A stretch of DNA of 42,492 nucleotides, taken from the NCBI GenBank assembly GCA_015490555.1, contig WFXO01000083.1, positions 1 through 42,492 on the forward strand, written 5' to 3'. Made by a program: the position numbers and the translations under genes. The notes beneath the pieces were generated by a model, which saw only the letters and a list, made by a program, of their open reading frames with translations, made no database searches and had not been told where the DNA came from. The DNA comes from Caldifarciminota bacterium. Its GTDB lineage: Bacteria; Hydrothermota; Hydrothermia; WGAB01. Positions within the stretch are counted from its first letter, which is position 1. The number at the start of each line of letters is the position of its first letter. Positions 17,970-26,039 of this stretch are shown here, piece after piece.

Positions 17970-18938
17970 TTATTTAATCTCAGCAGGTTGGAGAATCAAC
18001 TGGGTCGGATCGATATCCACTACGAGGATCTGTGCCTCTTTGCAAGCCTCGACGACCTTTTGTAGCCGTGCCGGTTCAATCTCCTGATAGGTGGAAAAGC
18101 GAGGCAGGTTCACAACTGCTGAATCCGGAAGTTCAAACCTTTGCCTGTAAATCTGTACAACGGAGTCGGGATAATTCCGTATAAAGGACAGGGCCATCTC
18201 TAAGGCCTGGTAGACCCGTTGAACTTTGACCTTGTTGAGATTGAGGTTCACGATCGAAGTGACCCCTAAGGAAACCGGAAGTGGGGTCACGATCCGCTTC
18301 TCCAGAAAGCCATCCTCTAAAACACGAATCCCTTTCCGATCCATTAACAGGGAGCGATAGGGTTCCGGTGCCAGAAGCACATCGACCAAGTTCTTCTCTA
18401 AAGCCGAATCCATCTCGGAGGGCAAGAGACCGACAAACGAGATTTTATCTGGATCCACCCCCTCTTTTTTCAGGAAATCTTTGAGGAAGAAATCAAAACG
18501 GGACCCCCGGAGAAAACCCACTTTTTTCAACTCTAACTGCTTCAGTTTCCGGATGCGTTTCTTCCGCAGAGTCAACAGTGCAGTATATGGATGATCTGCT
18601 CCATAAGATGCCGAATATAACACCCGATAGGCCTCTGGCCGGGTTGCCATCTTGAAGAGTGCGTTCATCCAGTTGATGCCCACCAGGACCTGTGCCTTCC
18701 CTTTTGCCACATCTTCGATGCCTTCAATACCGTACAGGGCTTCTTTGGACTCGACTTTGACGTTGGTCGAATCAAAAAAGCCATATTTTTCCGCTACGAA
18801 CAACGGCAGCGCCCCTACGTCCAACTGATACACCACGGTGGCTTCCACCGTTTTCCGGGCCTGCATCTGAGGGTAGATCAAGATGTACACCAGGATCCCA
18901 ATGAGAATCAGGTTTAAGACTGTCAAGATTTTGTTCAT
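17970..18938 (-). CDS. Membrane-anchored periplasmic substrate-binding protein (NMT1/SsuA-like), no adjacent ABC permease or ATPase
   Basis: N-terminal TM segment; LPLFVAEKYGFF...VKVES...GIEDVAKGKAQVLVG...; domain pattern typical of nitrate/sulfonate/thiamine-precursor binding proteins. Confidence 0.7.
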   Translation of the reverse strand: MNKILTVLNLILIGILVYILIYPQMQARKTVEATVVYQLDVGALPLFVAEKYGFFDSTNVKVESKEALYGIEGIEDVAKGKAQVLVGINWMNALFKMATRPEAYRVLYSASYGADHPYTALLTLRKKRIRKLKQLELKKVGFLRGSRFDFFLKDFLKKEGVDPDKISFVGLLPSEMDSALEKNLVDVLLAPEPYRSLLMDRKGIRVLEDGFLEKRIVTPLPVSLGVTSIVNLNLNKVKVQRVYQALEMALSFIRNYPDSVVQIYRQRFELPDSAVVNLPRFSTYQEIEPARLQKVVEACKEAQILVVDIDPTQLILQPAEIK

Positions 18939-19345
18939 CCTTGCCTCCTTTCTTCAAAGAAAAAGGGGATTTCATAAGCGGCAGACTCGGCCGAATCGGA
19001 CGCATGAACCGCGTTCTCTTGAATATTCGATCCATACAATGCTCGAATACTTCCAGGCCGAGCCTTCGCGGGGTCGGTGGCCCCGATAAAGTCACGAAGC
19101 CGCTGGATTACATTTTCTCCTGTGAGCAATAGGCCCACCACAGGCCCTGAGGTGATGAACTCTACCAATGGCTCAAAAAACGGCTTCCCACGGTGAACTG
19201 CGTAAAACCGCTCTGCCTCTTCACGGGTGAACCGTTTCATGCGGATATCCGCAATCTCAAACTCTTGTTCGATCAAATCAATGATTTTACCGATGCGTCG
19301 GGCACGTACGGCATCAGGTTTGATCATGAGAAGGGTCTGTTCCAT
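18935..19345 (-). CDS. ndk: Nucleoside diphosphate kinase
   Basis: EQTLLMIKPDAV, GATDPAKARPGSIRALYG, NAVHASDSAESAAYEI. Confidence 0.95.
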   Translation of the reverse strand: MEQTLLMIKPDAVRARRIGKIIDLIEQEFEIADIRMKRFTREEAERFYAVHRGKPFFEPLVEFITSGPVVGLLLTGENVIQRLRDFIGATDPAKARPGSIRALYGSNIQENAVHASDSAESAAYEIPFFFEERRQG

Positions 19346-19377
19346 GGGTCCTTTCCTCCGGAGCGTTTGAGGCCATT

Positions 19378-19406
19378 AGCATAAACTCCCTGTAAGAAGC
19401 AGTCAA
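19378..19406 (-). promoter_or_regulatory. Promoter for the ndk run: TTGACT (19406..19401) - 17 - TATGCT (19383..19378)
   Basis: Read directly; followed by a short leader with SD GGAGGAAAGG. Confidence 0.7.
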
Positions 19407-19413
19407 CCAAGGC

Positions 19414-19428
19414 GCCGCATGCTGCGGC
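19414..19428. terminator. Short GC hairpin GCCGCA-TGC-TGCGGC downstream of the PorV-like gene, no T tract
   Basis: Perfect 6-bp inverted repeat in the intergenic region; weak as a terminator without poly-U. Confidence 0.25.
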
Positions 19429-19439
19429 CCCATTGGGGG

Positions 19440-20654
19440 TCAAAAAATGCGAGAGACCAAGACATTGACCAGGTCTCCGGTCCCCACATAGCGTTCTCCA
19501 TTTGCATCTTCTACTTCCAAACGGTATCGGTATCGCCCTCTGGGGACCAGGCGTCCTGTCGCATCTCGGCCATCCCAGGCCAGGCGAAGGGGCGGCAAGC
19601 CATCACCCGAAAATACCCGTGCAGGTTCGCCTGTAGGGGCATAAATCTGAAGTTGCCAACGGACCGGATGAGCCTTGGTACGGACGTGGAGATAGATGTA
19701 TGTCAAAACCCCTGCGGCCCCAACCCGAAGCGTAATATCCTTTGGGTCCGCGTGTGCCCAAACATGATAGCCGCTGTATTGGACCGTGATGGTAAGTCGG
19801 TGGGAGAATTGGGTCAAGAAATCGAGCCCAAGGGTTTGCGAGATAGCATAATCCAATCGTACCACTCGTTGGTTTTGAATGGACCAGATCCCAAACCCAG
19901 CCGACAGACTTTTGGGATCATACCCAAAACGGACGGCAAAGAGATCCAAGGGACGGACTTCCAGTCCAGCATGGAACTGAGTAGATCGGGGGCCCGGCTT
20001 GACCCAATCTGTCATAAACCGGACCTGAGGAAACGGCCGGAGTTCAACTCCAATTCGGGCCACACGCGGGAACTGCTCCCGAACCCGGAAGTATTTCACA
20101 ATCGGGGGAATCACGTTGAGCACGGCAGCCCCTATCTGGACCCCCGGCCGGATCCGCCATTGGGCCCCGATATCAAACCCGATCCCTGCACCGGTAAACT
20201 GTTGAAGCCGGCCATAGTAGAACTTTCCCGTGGCTCCGAGAGATAGTTGGGGCGAGACTCTCCTCGCGTAGGCCAAAAGGCCCCCTGCCTCCAAAAAAGA
20301 GAAGGGCGAGGTAGGCCGTGCATAGATGTCCCGTCCAGGGGTGGTTCTTGTGCGTAATGCCACCAGCATGAAGCCAAATCCAGAGCGGGCATCCACAGGA
20401 TAAACGGACGAAAATCCTCCATAAGAGTGAAGCCAGTGTAGAGAAGTATAACTAAACGTGATCTCTCCCCGTTGGATTTCGGAAAGGGCCGCAGGGTTGT
20501 AATACACACTTTCGGAGGATCCTGTGGCACCGGTATAAGCCCGGCCCAAGCCGAAGGTTCGAGCCCCGAAGCCGTATAAGAAGAGTTCCCCTCCAATCCC
20601 GGCATCCGGCGCAGAGGAAAGCAAGAGACTGAGAATCAGCAACCCTCCACTCAT
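19440..20654 (-). CDS. PorV/PorQ-like (UPF0164-type) outer membrane beta-barrel protein with FlgD-like C-terminal domain
   Basis: GARTFGLGRAYTGATGSSESVYYNPAALSEI motif; C-terminal PLRLAWDGRDATGRLVPRGRYRYRLEV; ATGA overlap with the upstream gene. Confidence 0.75.
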   Translation of the reverse strand: MSGGLLILSLLLSSAPDAGIGGELFLYGFGARTFGLGRAYTGATGSSESVYYNPAALSEIQRGEITFSYTSLHWLHSYGGFSSVYPVDARSGFGFMLVALRTRTTPGRDIYARPTSPFSFLEAGGLLAYARRVSPQLSLGATGKFYYGRLQQFTGAGIGFDIGAQWRIRPGVQIGAAVLNVIPPIVKYFRVREQFPRVARIGVELRPFPQVRFMTDWVKPGPRSTQFHAGLEVRPLDLFAVRFGYDPKSLSAGFGIWSIQNQRVVRLDYAISQTLGLDFLTQFSHRLTITVQYSGYHVWAHADPKDITLRVGAAGVLTYIYLHVRTKAHPVRWQLQIYAPTGEPARVFSGDGLPPLRLAWDGRDATGRLVPRGRYRYRLEVEDANGERYVGTGDLVNVLVSRIF

Positions 20655-22393
20655 CGGATCACTCCCACACTTCGAGAAAATTGGCGGTAGATCTCTCGAC
20701 CGCTGTAGAAACTTACAAACACATCATACATTCCGGATGCAACCGTCTGACCGCGTCCGTTCTTCCCGTCCCACGAAACAAAATTTAATTCATTGAGCCG
20801 TGCTCCTTCTTGACCGACGGGAATCTCGCGTTCCCATACCCGCTCCCCATAGGGAGTTAAAATCGTGATTTTCACTTTGGAGAGATCTCGGTCTTGTGGA
20901 ACCTCGAGGCGATACGCAATGGTCAGGATCTCTCCTTCAGAGAGGATCACGGGGTTGGGATACACCTCAAAGTCGCTACGGATGCGTTGTCCCCGAACCA
21001 CCACTCTGACGGTATCCCACAGGGAGTCCACATGGACTTGGATCCAGGCGGTGTCACCGGTTGCGAACCCTGAGGCGGTATATACCGAGAATGCGATGCC
21101 GTCCAGGTCTGTTTCGACCTCTGGGGGATTGAGGGTCCCATCGCCCGCCAAGAGTGTGTAAAAGACCGTTTTCCCGGGCATCGGATTTCCGGAAGGGGAT
21201 TGGACCCGAGCGTAAATCTTGGAGACACCTCCATTGGAAATTTTCGTGGGCTCTGCCCAGGTTTCTAACTGACCGGCTCGAGCCTCCACTCGGACCACGG
21301 TCACCCAAGGAGTCGAATAGGCCGGAAACGTGGAATCGGAAACGAAAAAGCGATAATGCCCCTGATATGGACACACGACCTGAAATTCTTGTCCCTGTTG
21401 TTGGAAGAATTGGGGGCCGTTGGATTCTGCCGACTGTCCCCCATAGGGATCAAATCCGATGATGTCCACAAGGTGTCCCTGGACAGAGGTGAGGTCTTGT
21501 ACCGGATTGAAGGCAGCATCCACAGCATACACGTGGACCGTAAAAGGACGTTCAAGAAACTGGATGGCCGGGGCACCGGCTTTCCCCGGTGTGGAATCTG
21601 CGTTTGTTGTCGTGTCTCCGGGCAAGAGGGCTTCCCCCGGGAACACCGGGAGAAACCAAGCAATGCTGTCTGGAAGAATCGTGAGGGGTGTACTCCATCC
21701 TTGCACTTGGGGGAACGATCGACTTTGGACAACCAGCCACACGGAGTCTGCCGCACTTCGAAACTGCACCCAGAAAGTGTCTTCTCCCACGACTTCGGGG
21801 CGAATGGGGATCTGAGCAAAGGGTAAACTCCCAAAAAGGGTCTGAACCGAGAACTGCAGGGAATCTGTTTGATCCAGTGGATTGGCGTAGGAGTCGGTCA
21901 GTCGCACTCGAAAGGGGACGGTATCCAGGGTGGTGTACTGTGCGGGATTCGGGGAACCTTGCTTCCCCCACGCAGTCCCGGGATCTGGGACTTCACCCGG
22001 CCAAAGGATTTGAATGCGAGCGTACGGACCGGGATACACCAAAAATGGAGGAGAGGTATCTGTGAGTGTCGGAGTGGCACAGATCAGTCGGAGGGTCCCG
22101 GCCAGGAAAACCCGGAGTTGCACCTGTGCAACCCCAGCCCAAAATGACAGGGTATCTGGTTCCACATAAACGGTGTCCGTTCGTTGAGGGCCTATGACCC
22201 ACAAGACGCCCGGTTCCTGAAAATTCGGGTCAATGTAGCCTTGGGCTGTGAGGGCATTGACTCGCAAGGTGAACGGTTGATCCACGACAAGAGAGTCAGG
22301 GAACATAAACTCAAAGGAGGTAGGTTGGGCTTCCAGGGGGGGTCCTATGAAGAGTCCGAGGAAGAGAAAAAACGCAAAAAAAGATTTTAGAAT
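20651..22393 (-). CDS. Large secreted Ig-like protein with FlgD-like C-terminal domain; start codon unresolved (putative ATT at 22393..22391)
   Basis: Signal-peptide-like (M)LKSFFAFFLFLGLFIGPPLEAQ immediately downstream of tRNA-Gln; C-terminal DFEVYPNPV...VSWDGKNGRGQTVASGMYDVFVSF. The 706-aa ORF N-terminus is translation of the two tRNA genes. Confidence 0.65.
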   Translation of the reverse strand: MLKSFFAFFLFLGLFIGPPLEAQPTSFEFMFPDSLVVDQPFTLRVNALTAQGYIDPNFQEPGVLWVIGPQRTDTVYVEPDTLSFWAGVAQVQLRVFLAGTLRLICATPTLTDTSPPFLVYPGPYARIQILWPGEVPDPGTAWGKQGSPNPAQYTTLDTVPFRVRLTDSYANPLDQTDSLQFSVQTLFGSLPFAQIPIRPEVVGEDTFWVQFRSAADSVWLVVQSRSFPQVQGWSTPLTILPDSIAWFLPVFPGEALLPGDTTTNADSTPGKAGAPAIQFLERPFTVHVYAVDAAFNPVQDLTSVQGHLVDIIGFDPYGGQSAESNGPQFFQQQGQEFQVVCPYQGHYRFFVSDSTFPAYSTPWVTVVRVEARAGQLETWAEPTKISNGGVSKIYARVQSPSGNPMPGKTVFYTLLAGDGTLNPPEVETDLDGIAFSVYTASGFATGDTAWIQVHVDSLWDTVRVVVRGQRIRSDFEVYPNPVILSEGEILTIAYRLEVPQDRDLSKVKITILTPYGERVWEREIPVGQEGARLNELNFVSWDGKNGRGQTVASGMYDVFVSFYSGREIYRQFSRSVGVIR

Positions 22394-22466
22394 GGCTGGG
22401 GGACAGGGATTCGAACCCCGACTTCCTGGTCCAGAGCCAGGCGTCCTGCCGTTAGACGATCCCCCA
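22393..22466 (-). tRNA. tRNA-Gln (anticodon CTG), CCA encoded
   Basis: TGGGGGA...TCCCCCA acceptor stem, CCTGG-CTCTGGA-CCAGG anticodon arm, GGTTCGAAT T loop, terminal G-CCA. Confidence 0.95.
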
Positions 22467-22500
22467 TTGTTGAACAAGATCGGATTTTCCTTTGAAGAAG

Positions 22501-22575
22501 CAGCGCCACCGGGATTTGAACCCGGGTCTCCTGGCTGAGAACCAGGTGTCCTCGGCCTGGCTAGACGATGGCGCC
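22501..22575 (-). tRNA. tRNA-Glu (anticodon CTC), CCA not encoded
   Basis: GGCGCCA...TGGCGCT acceptor stem, CCTGG-TTCTCAG-CCAGG anticodon arm, GGTTCAAAT T loop. Confidence 0.94.
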
Positions 22576-22589
22576 GTGTAGGGGTTGAA

Positions 22590-22618
22590 GTTATAACGCC
22601 ACATCCCATAGATGTCAA
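22590..22618 (-). promoter_or_regulatory. Promoter of the tRNA-Glu/tRNA-Gln unit: TTGACA (22618..22613) - 17 - TATAAC (22595..22590)
   Basis: Read directly; about 15 nt upstream of tRNA-Glu. Confidence 0.8.
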
Positions 22619-22661
22619 CGGAGGGAAAGAGTAAGGCATACCCTCTCCTGGCGCCGGAGGG

Positions 22662-25271
22662 TCACCACTCAGCTCTGAGACCCACATAAATGGTTCGGGG
22701 CTGCCGATATCGGGCGGGATTGAGATAGTCGATTGGGCGCCGACCCGGAGGCAGAGGATCTCCGGGCTCATAGGCTCGACCGGTCAAGGGATTCACATAA
22801 TAAACATTGCGATGGTCAAACAGATTGCGGACGGAAATTTCTAACCACAGGATCCCGGGACCTAAGGGAAACCCTTTGGCGATCCGGAGGTCTGTACGAT
22901 ACCAGGGTGGACCCAACTTGCTATTCGGATCTCCGTAGATGCCCAAGGAATCTATCGGAGTATATCTTCGTCCGGAACGGAAGGAAGAGGAAAGGCTCAG
23001 TCGGAACCAGGGGGGCATCGGGATTGGGCCCAGGTGGTCTCCCTTGTCCCGAGTTCGGTAGGAAAGATACAAAAAGACTTGATAGGGCTGGTCCCAGCGG
23101 AGATACCACTCCCGGAGAGATTGAGCTCGACCGCTCCAGTATACGTCTTCGGATGTGGATGCTCGTCCCTTCGATTGACTCAACGAGAACTCCAGAGAGC
23201 CATAGAAGGGACCCGGGGGGTTCCACTTGAAGGTGACTTCCACCCCCAGGGAACGGGCATAGTCCGAGTTGAGATACATCCAGAAATCTGGATTGGGAGG
23301 AATGCCAGGGACTCGGGTCGCAGTCGGGTAATTGAAGATGTCTTTGTAGTAAGCGGCAATGGTGGCGCGAAGATCGGAGGAAAATCGGTGTTCCATGCCA
23401 AGTTCGTAAGCGACGGTGATGGTCGGGTCCAGATTCGGGTTTCCTACCAGTTCGTAGGTTGCGGTAGCCCTGCGGCCCAGTTTGGAATAAATGTATTTAA
23501 AGTCGGGGATTTGGGAAAAATGGCCGTAATTAAAATAGAACTTATCGCGATCGGTGACTGGATAACTGACCCCGAACCGGGGGGAAAAGTGGCCTTTAAA
23601 GGTCAATCCCAAGAAAGGCAATTTTCTTCCTTTCGCCAGAAACTCTTCATACTGGTTCCGGACAAACGGATGGAGGGTCGGGTCTTCCAGAACGCGTCGT
23701 ACGCCATCTTCCACATACTTGCCGGGCACCCAGTAGTCGTACCGCACACCGATGTTGGCCACCATCCCCGCAAAATACACCTGGGTCTGAATATAAAAGG
23801 CCCCTTCGGTTGTATAGACCCGGTATAAATCGTAGTTAAGGCCCAACCCACTTTCGCGGTTATACCAGGGGTATTGGATATCCAGCCACTGGGCCGTGAT
23901 ATAATCCGTTTCCATCCCCCATTTCCACTCCTGGACTGAAGAACGTTTAAAGGTGTAGTCCCATCGAAGGCCATAGGTTTCTGCATAGTGGTCGTGCCAA
24001 TACGGAGCGTCTCCAAAATCGTAAAAGCCATCCCCGGGATACGGATGGGTATCCGAAGGTTCAGGTAAGAGATCCAGGAGTTCCTCGTATTCCGTCCAAT
24101 GTTTGTCATCCACGTTGACTCGAAGACCAGTAAAGAACCGCCAAATCCGGAGGTCTAAGAAGGCGCGTGAACCGATGATTTTTTTAAGGGAAAGGACAGC
24201 CTGTTCCCCAGAGCGGGTAAAGGTGGGATACCCTTCGAGATGATGGATATAGCGATAGGGGAAGCCATATGCAAAGGGATACTCATGGCGAGAATAAAAG
24301 TATCCCTGGTTCACCTCGAAAGACCGACCCAGAGTAAGGGAAAGATTGGTGGTGGGCCATTTCTTTGTGATCTTCAAGAGTGCGGACCCCGTATTCATGG
24401 CATGGTCAAAACGGCGATGAAGGAGGGAGGAATACAGGGCGTCTGCGTGAGGCAAATACGTATCCGTGAAATTGCCACTAATCGTCATGAAGTAGGTGGT
24501 CTTCCCAGGGCCTGGACCGCTCAAGGAAAGGCCCATGCGTTGGGAATTAAAGGATCGAATCATCGGCATTTGATCTGTGAAGTATTCCACCTGACCTTGA
24601 AACTTTGAACTCCCCTCCCGTACCTGGAGGTTGATTACCCCACTCATGGCCTGTCCATACTCGGCGTTATACCCGCCAATCAAGGCCTCTGCTTCCCGCA
24701 CAGCCGTTGCGGGGACGTAAATCCCCCATGCACTTCCAGAAAGAGGATCGCGAATGGGAACTCCTTCCAAAACCAAGAGGATCTCGTTGGATCGTCCACC
24801 CCGCACATGGATTTCGGTATTTTCGAAGGTGGTGACCCCGGCCTTGGTGGCCAAGACCTCGGAAATATTCTCTGTCCCCAAACTCGCAATTTCTTCCTGA
24901 CTTACGCTCCGGATGGACCCGGAAATTTCGGGGTTCATCTCTGGTTTTTTCGCAACCACCAAAACTTCCTTCTCAATACGAACGACAGACTCTTCCAAGT
25001 AAAAGTCCTGGGTAATGACGGCATCTTCAGAAGGAACGCGAATTTTGACTTTCTGTTCTTTATACCCGAGCATGGAGGCGACGAGGGTGTAGGTCCCGAT
25101 AGGGACACGGGAAATGACGTATTGGCCGTCGGCGTCGGTACTTGTGCCCCGTTGCGTTCCTTCCAGATAAACGTTGGCTCCAACGAGTGGGACACCGGTT
25201 CGGGCATCGAAGACACGCCCGGAAATGACCGCAGAGACCATAAAGGCTGTCACAAGGATGGTCTGGAGCAT
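22662..25271 (-). CDS. TonB-dependent receptor with N-terminal CarboxypepD_reg-like domain
   Basis: SGRVFDARTGVPLVGANVYLEGTQRGTSTDADGQYVI; ENTEIHVRGGRSNEILLVLEGVPI plug; barrel to terminal W. ATG at 25271 preferred over TTG at 25280. Confidence 0.88.
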   Translation of the reverse strand: MLQTILVTAFMVSAVISGRVFDARTGVPLVGANVYLEGTQRGTSTDADGQYVISRVPIGTYTLVASMLGYKEQKVKIRVPSEDAVITQDFYLEESVVRIEKEVLVVAKKPEMNPEISGSIRSVSQEEIASLGTENISEVLATKAGVTTFENTEIHVRGGRSNEILLVLEGVPIRDPLSGSAWGIYVPATAVREAEALIGGYNAEYGQAMSGVINLQVREGSSKFQGQVEYFTDQMPMIRSFNSQRMGLSLSGPGPGKTTYFMTISGNFTDTYLPHADALYSSLLHRRFDHAMNTGSALLKITKKWPTTNLSLTLGRSFEVNQGYFYSRHEYPFAYGFPYRYIHHLEGYPTFTRSGEQAVLSLKKIIGSRAFLDLRIWRFFTGLRVNVDDKHWTEYEELLDLLPEPSDTHPYPGDGFYDFGDAPYWHDHYAETYGLRWDYTFKRSSVQEWKWGMETDYITAQWLDIQYPWYNRESGLGLNYDLYRVYTTEGAFYIQTQVYFAGMVANIGVRYDYWVPGKYVEDGVRRVLEDPTLHPFVRNQYEEFLAKGRKLPFLGLTFKGHFSPRFGVSYPVTDRDKFYFNYGHFSQIPDFKYIYSKLGRRATATYELVGNPNLDPTITVAYELGMEHRFSSDLRATIAAYYKDIFNYPTATRVPGIPPNPDFWMYLNSDYARSLGVEVTFKWNPPGPFYGSLEFSLSQSKGRASTSEDVYWSGRAQSLREWYLRWDQPYQVFLYLSYRTRDKGDHLGPIPMPPWFRLSLSSSFRSGRRYTPIDSLGIYGDPNSKLGPPWYRTDLRIAKGFPLGPGILWLEISVRNLFDHRNVYYVNPLTGRAYEPGDPLPPGRRPIDYLNPARYRQPRTIYVGLRAEW

Positions 25272-25280
25272 AGGACCCAA

Positions 25281-25286
25281 ATTATA
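25281..25286 (-). promoter_or_regulatory. TATAAT -10 element 10 nt upstream of the TonB receptor ATG (-35 not recognisable)
   Basis: Exact TATAAT on the minus strand; no SD between it and the ATG. Confidence 0.5.
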
Positions 25287-25309
25287 CAGGGGACCCCGTG
25301 TCCTCGATG

Positions 25310-26038
25310 TTACGGACTCTTTTCTTCATCCCGCGGTTTTTCCAGGTCTGGCGGAGGTTCACTGGGGGGTGGAAACTTCCGTTGAAGCCACTGATCAATC
25401 CACGGTTTCGCCCCCAGCCCCACAGCAATTCCAAAGGCCAGCCCAAACCCAAGAGCCAAACCGCCGAGAAGAATCAGAAGAGAAACCACCAGGAGGGGCG
25501 TGGCGATATGGAGTTCTTCCAATGCCATCCCAATTCCTAAAACGATCAGAAAGATCTGGAGGGCACCCGCAATGACACCATACCAGGGGACTTCCCGTTT
25601 GCCCAATTCGTGGCGAAGAACATTAGACACAAACTGGGCCAAGACCAAGGCGATGAAGAGGACAAAAAGTGCTAAGAGGAAATTGGGGGTATAGGAGATG
25701 AGGTTTCGTAGGTCTTGAGCCAGGGTCTCCAGTTTCATGGTGCTTGCGGCCATGGTGAGGAAGATCAGGAATACAAAGAGGTATGCAAGGACTCCCAGAA
25801 GGGACGCGAAAGAATAGCGGATGTCTCCACGTCCAAAGAGTCTTCCCAGTCCCATCAACTCGGAGATTTTCTCGAGGCGGAACGTGAGGGAGACCTGTTT
25901 GACGATTCCCCGGGCGGCCTTTGCAACGAGATGCCCTACGATCAGAAGAATCACACCGGCCACCCAGTAAGGAAAATACCCAACGATGGTCTTGGCCATC
26001 TCTACGAACGGCTGGAGAATCACCTCTTTCCAATTCAT
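25310..26038 (-). CDS. Small mechanosensitive-channel-like membrane protein (MscS-associated conserved TM helix type)
   Basis: VGYFPYWVAGVILLIVGHLVAKAARGIVKQ plus further TM helices with LGGLALGFGLAFGIAVGLGAK. Confidence 0.65.
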   Translation of the reverse strand: MNWKEVILQPFVEMAKTIVGYFPYWVAGVILLIVGHLVAKAARGIVKQVSLTFRLEKISELMGLGRLFGRGDIRYSFASLLGVLAYLFVFLIFLTMAASTMKLETLAQDLRNLISYTPNFLLALFVLFIALVLAQFVSNVLRHELGKREVPWYGVIAGALQIFLIVLGIGMALEELHIATPLLVVSLLILLGGLALGFGLAFGIAVGLGAKPWIDQWLQRKFPPPSEPPPDLEKPRDEEKSP

Positions 26039-26039
26039 G

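Noticed and set aside
19419-20246. 275-aa plus-strand ORF
   Set aside because: Antisense to the PorV-like gene.
22394-22771. N-terminal extension of the 706-aa ORF as real protein
   Set aside because: It is the translation of tRNA-Glu and tRNA-Gln and the end of the TonB receptor gene; the signal peptide begins after the tRNA.
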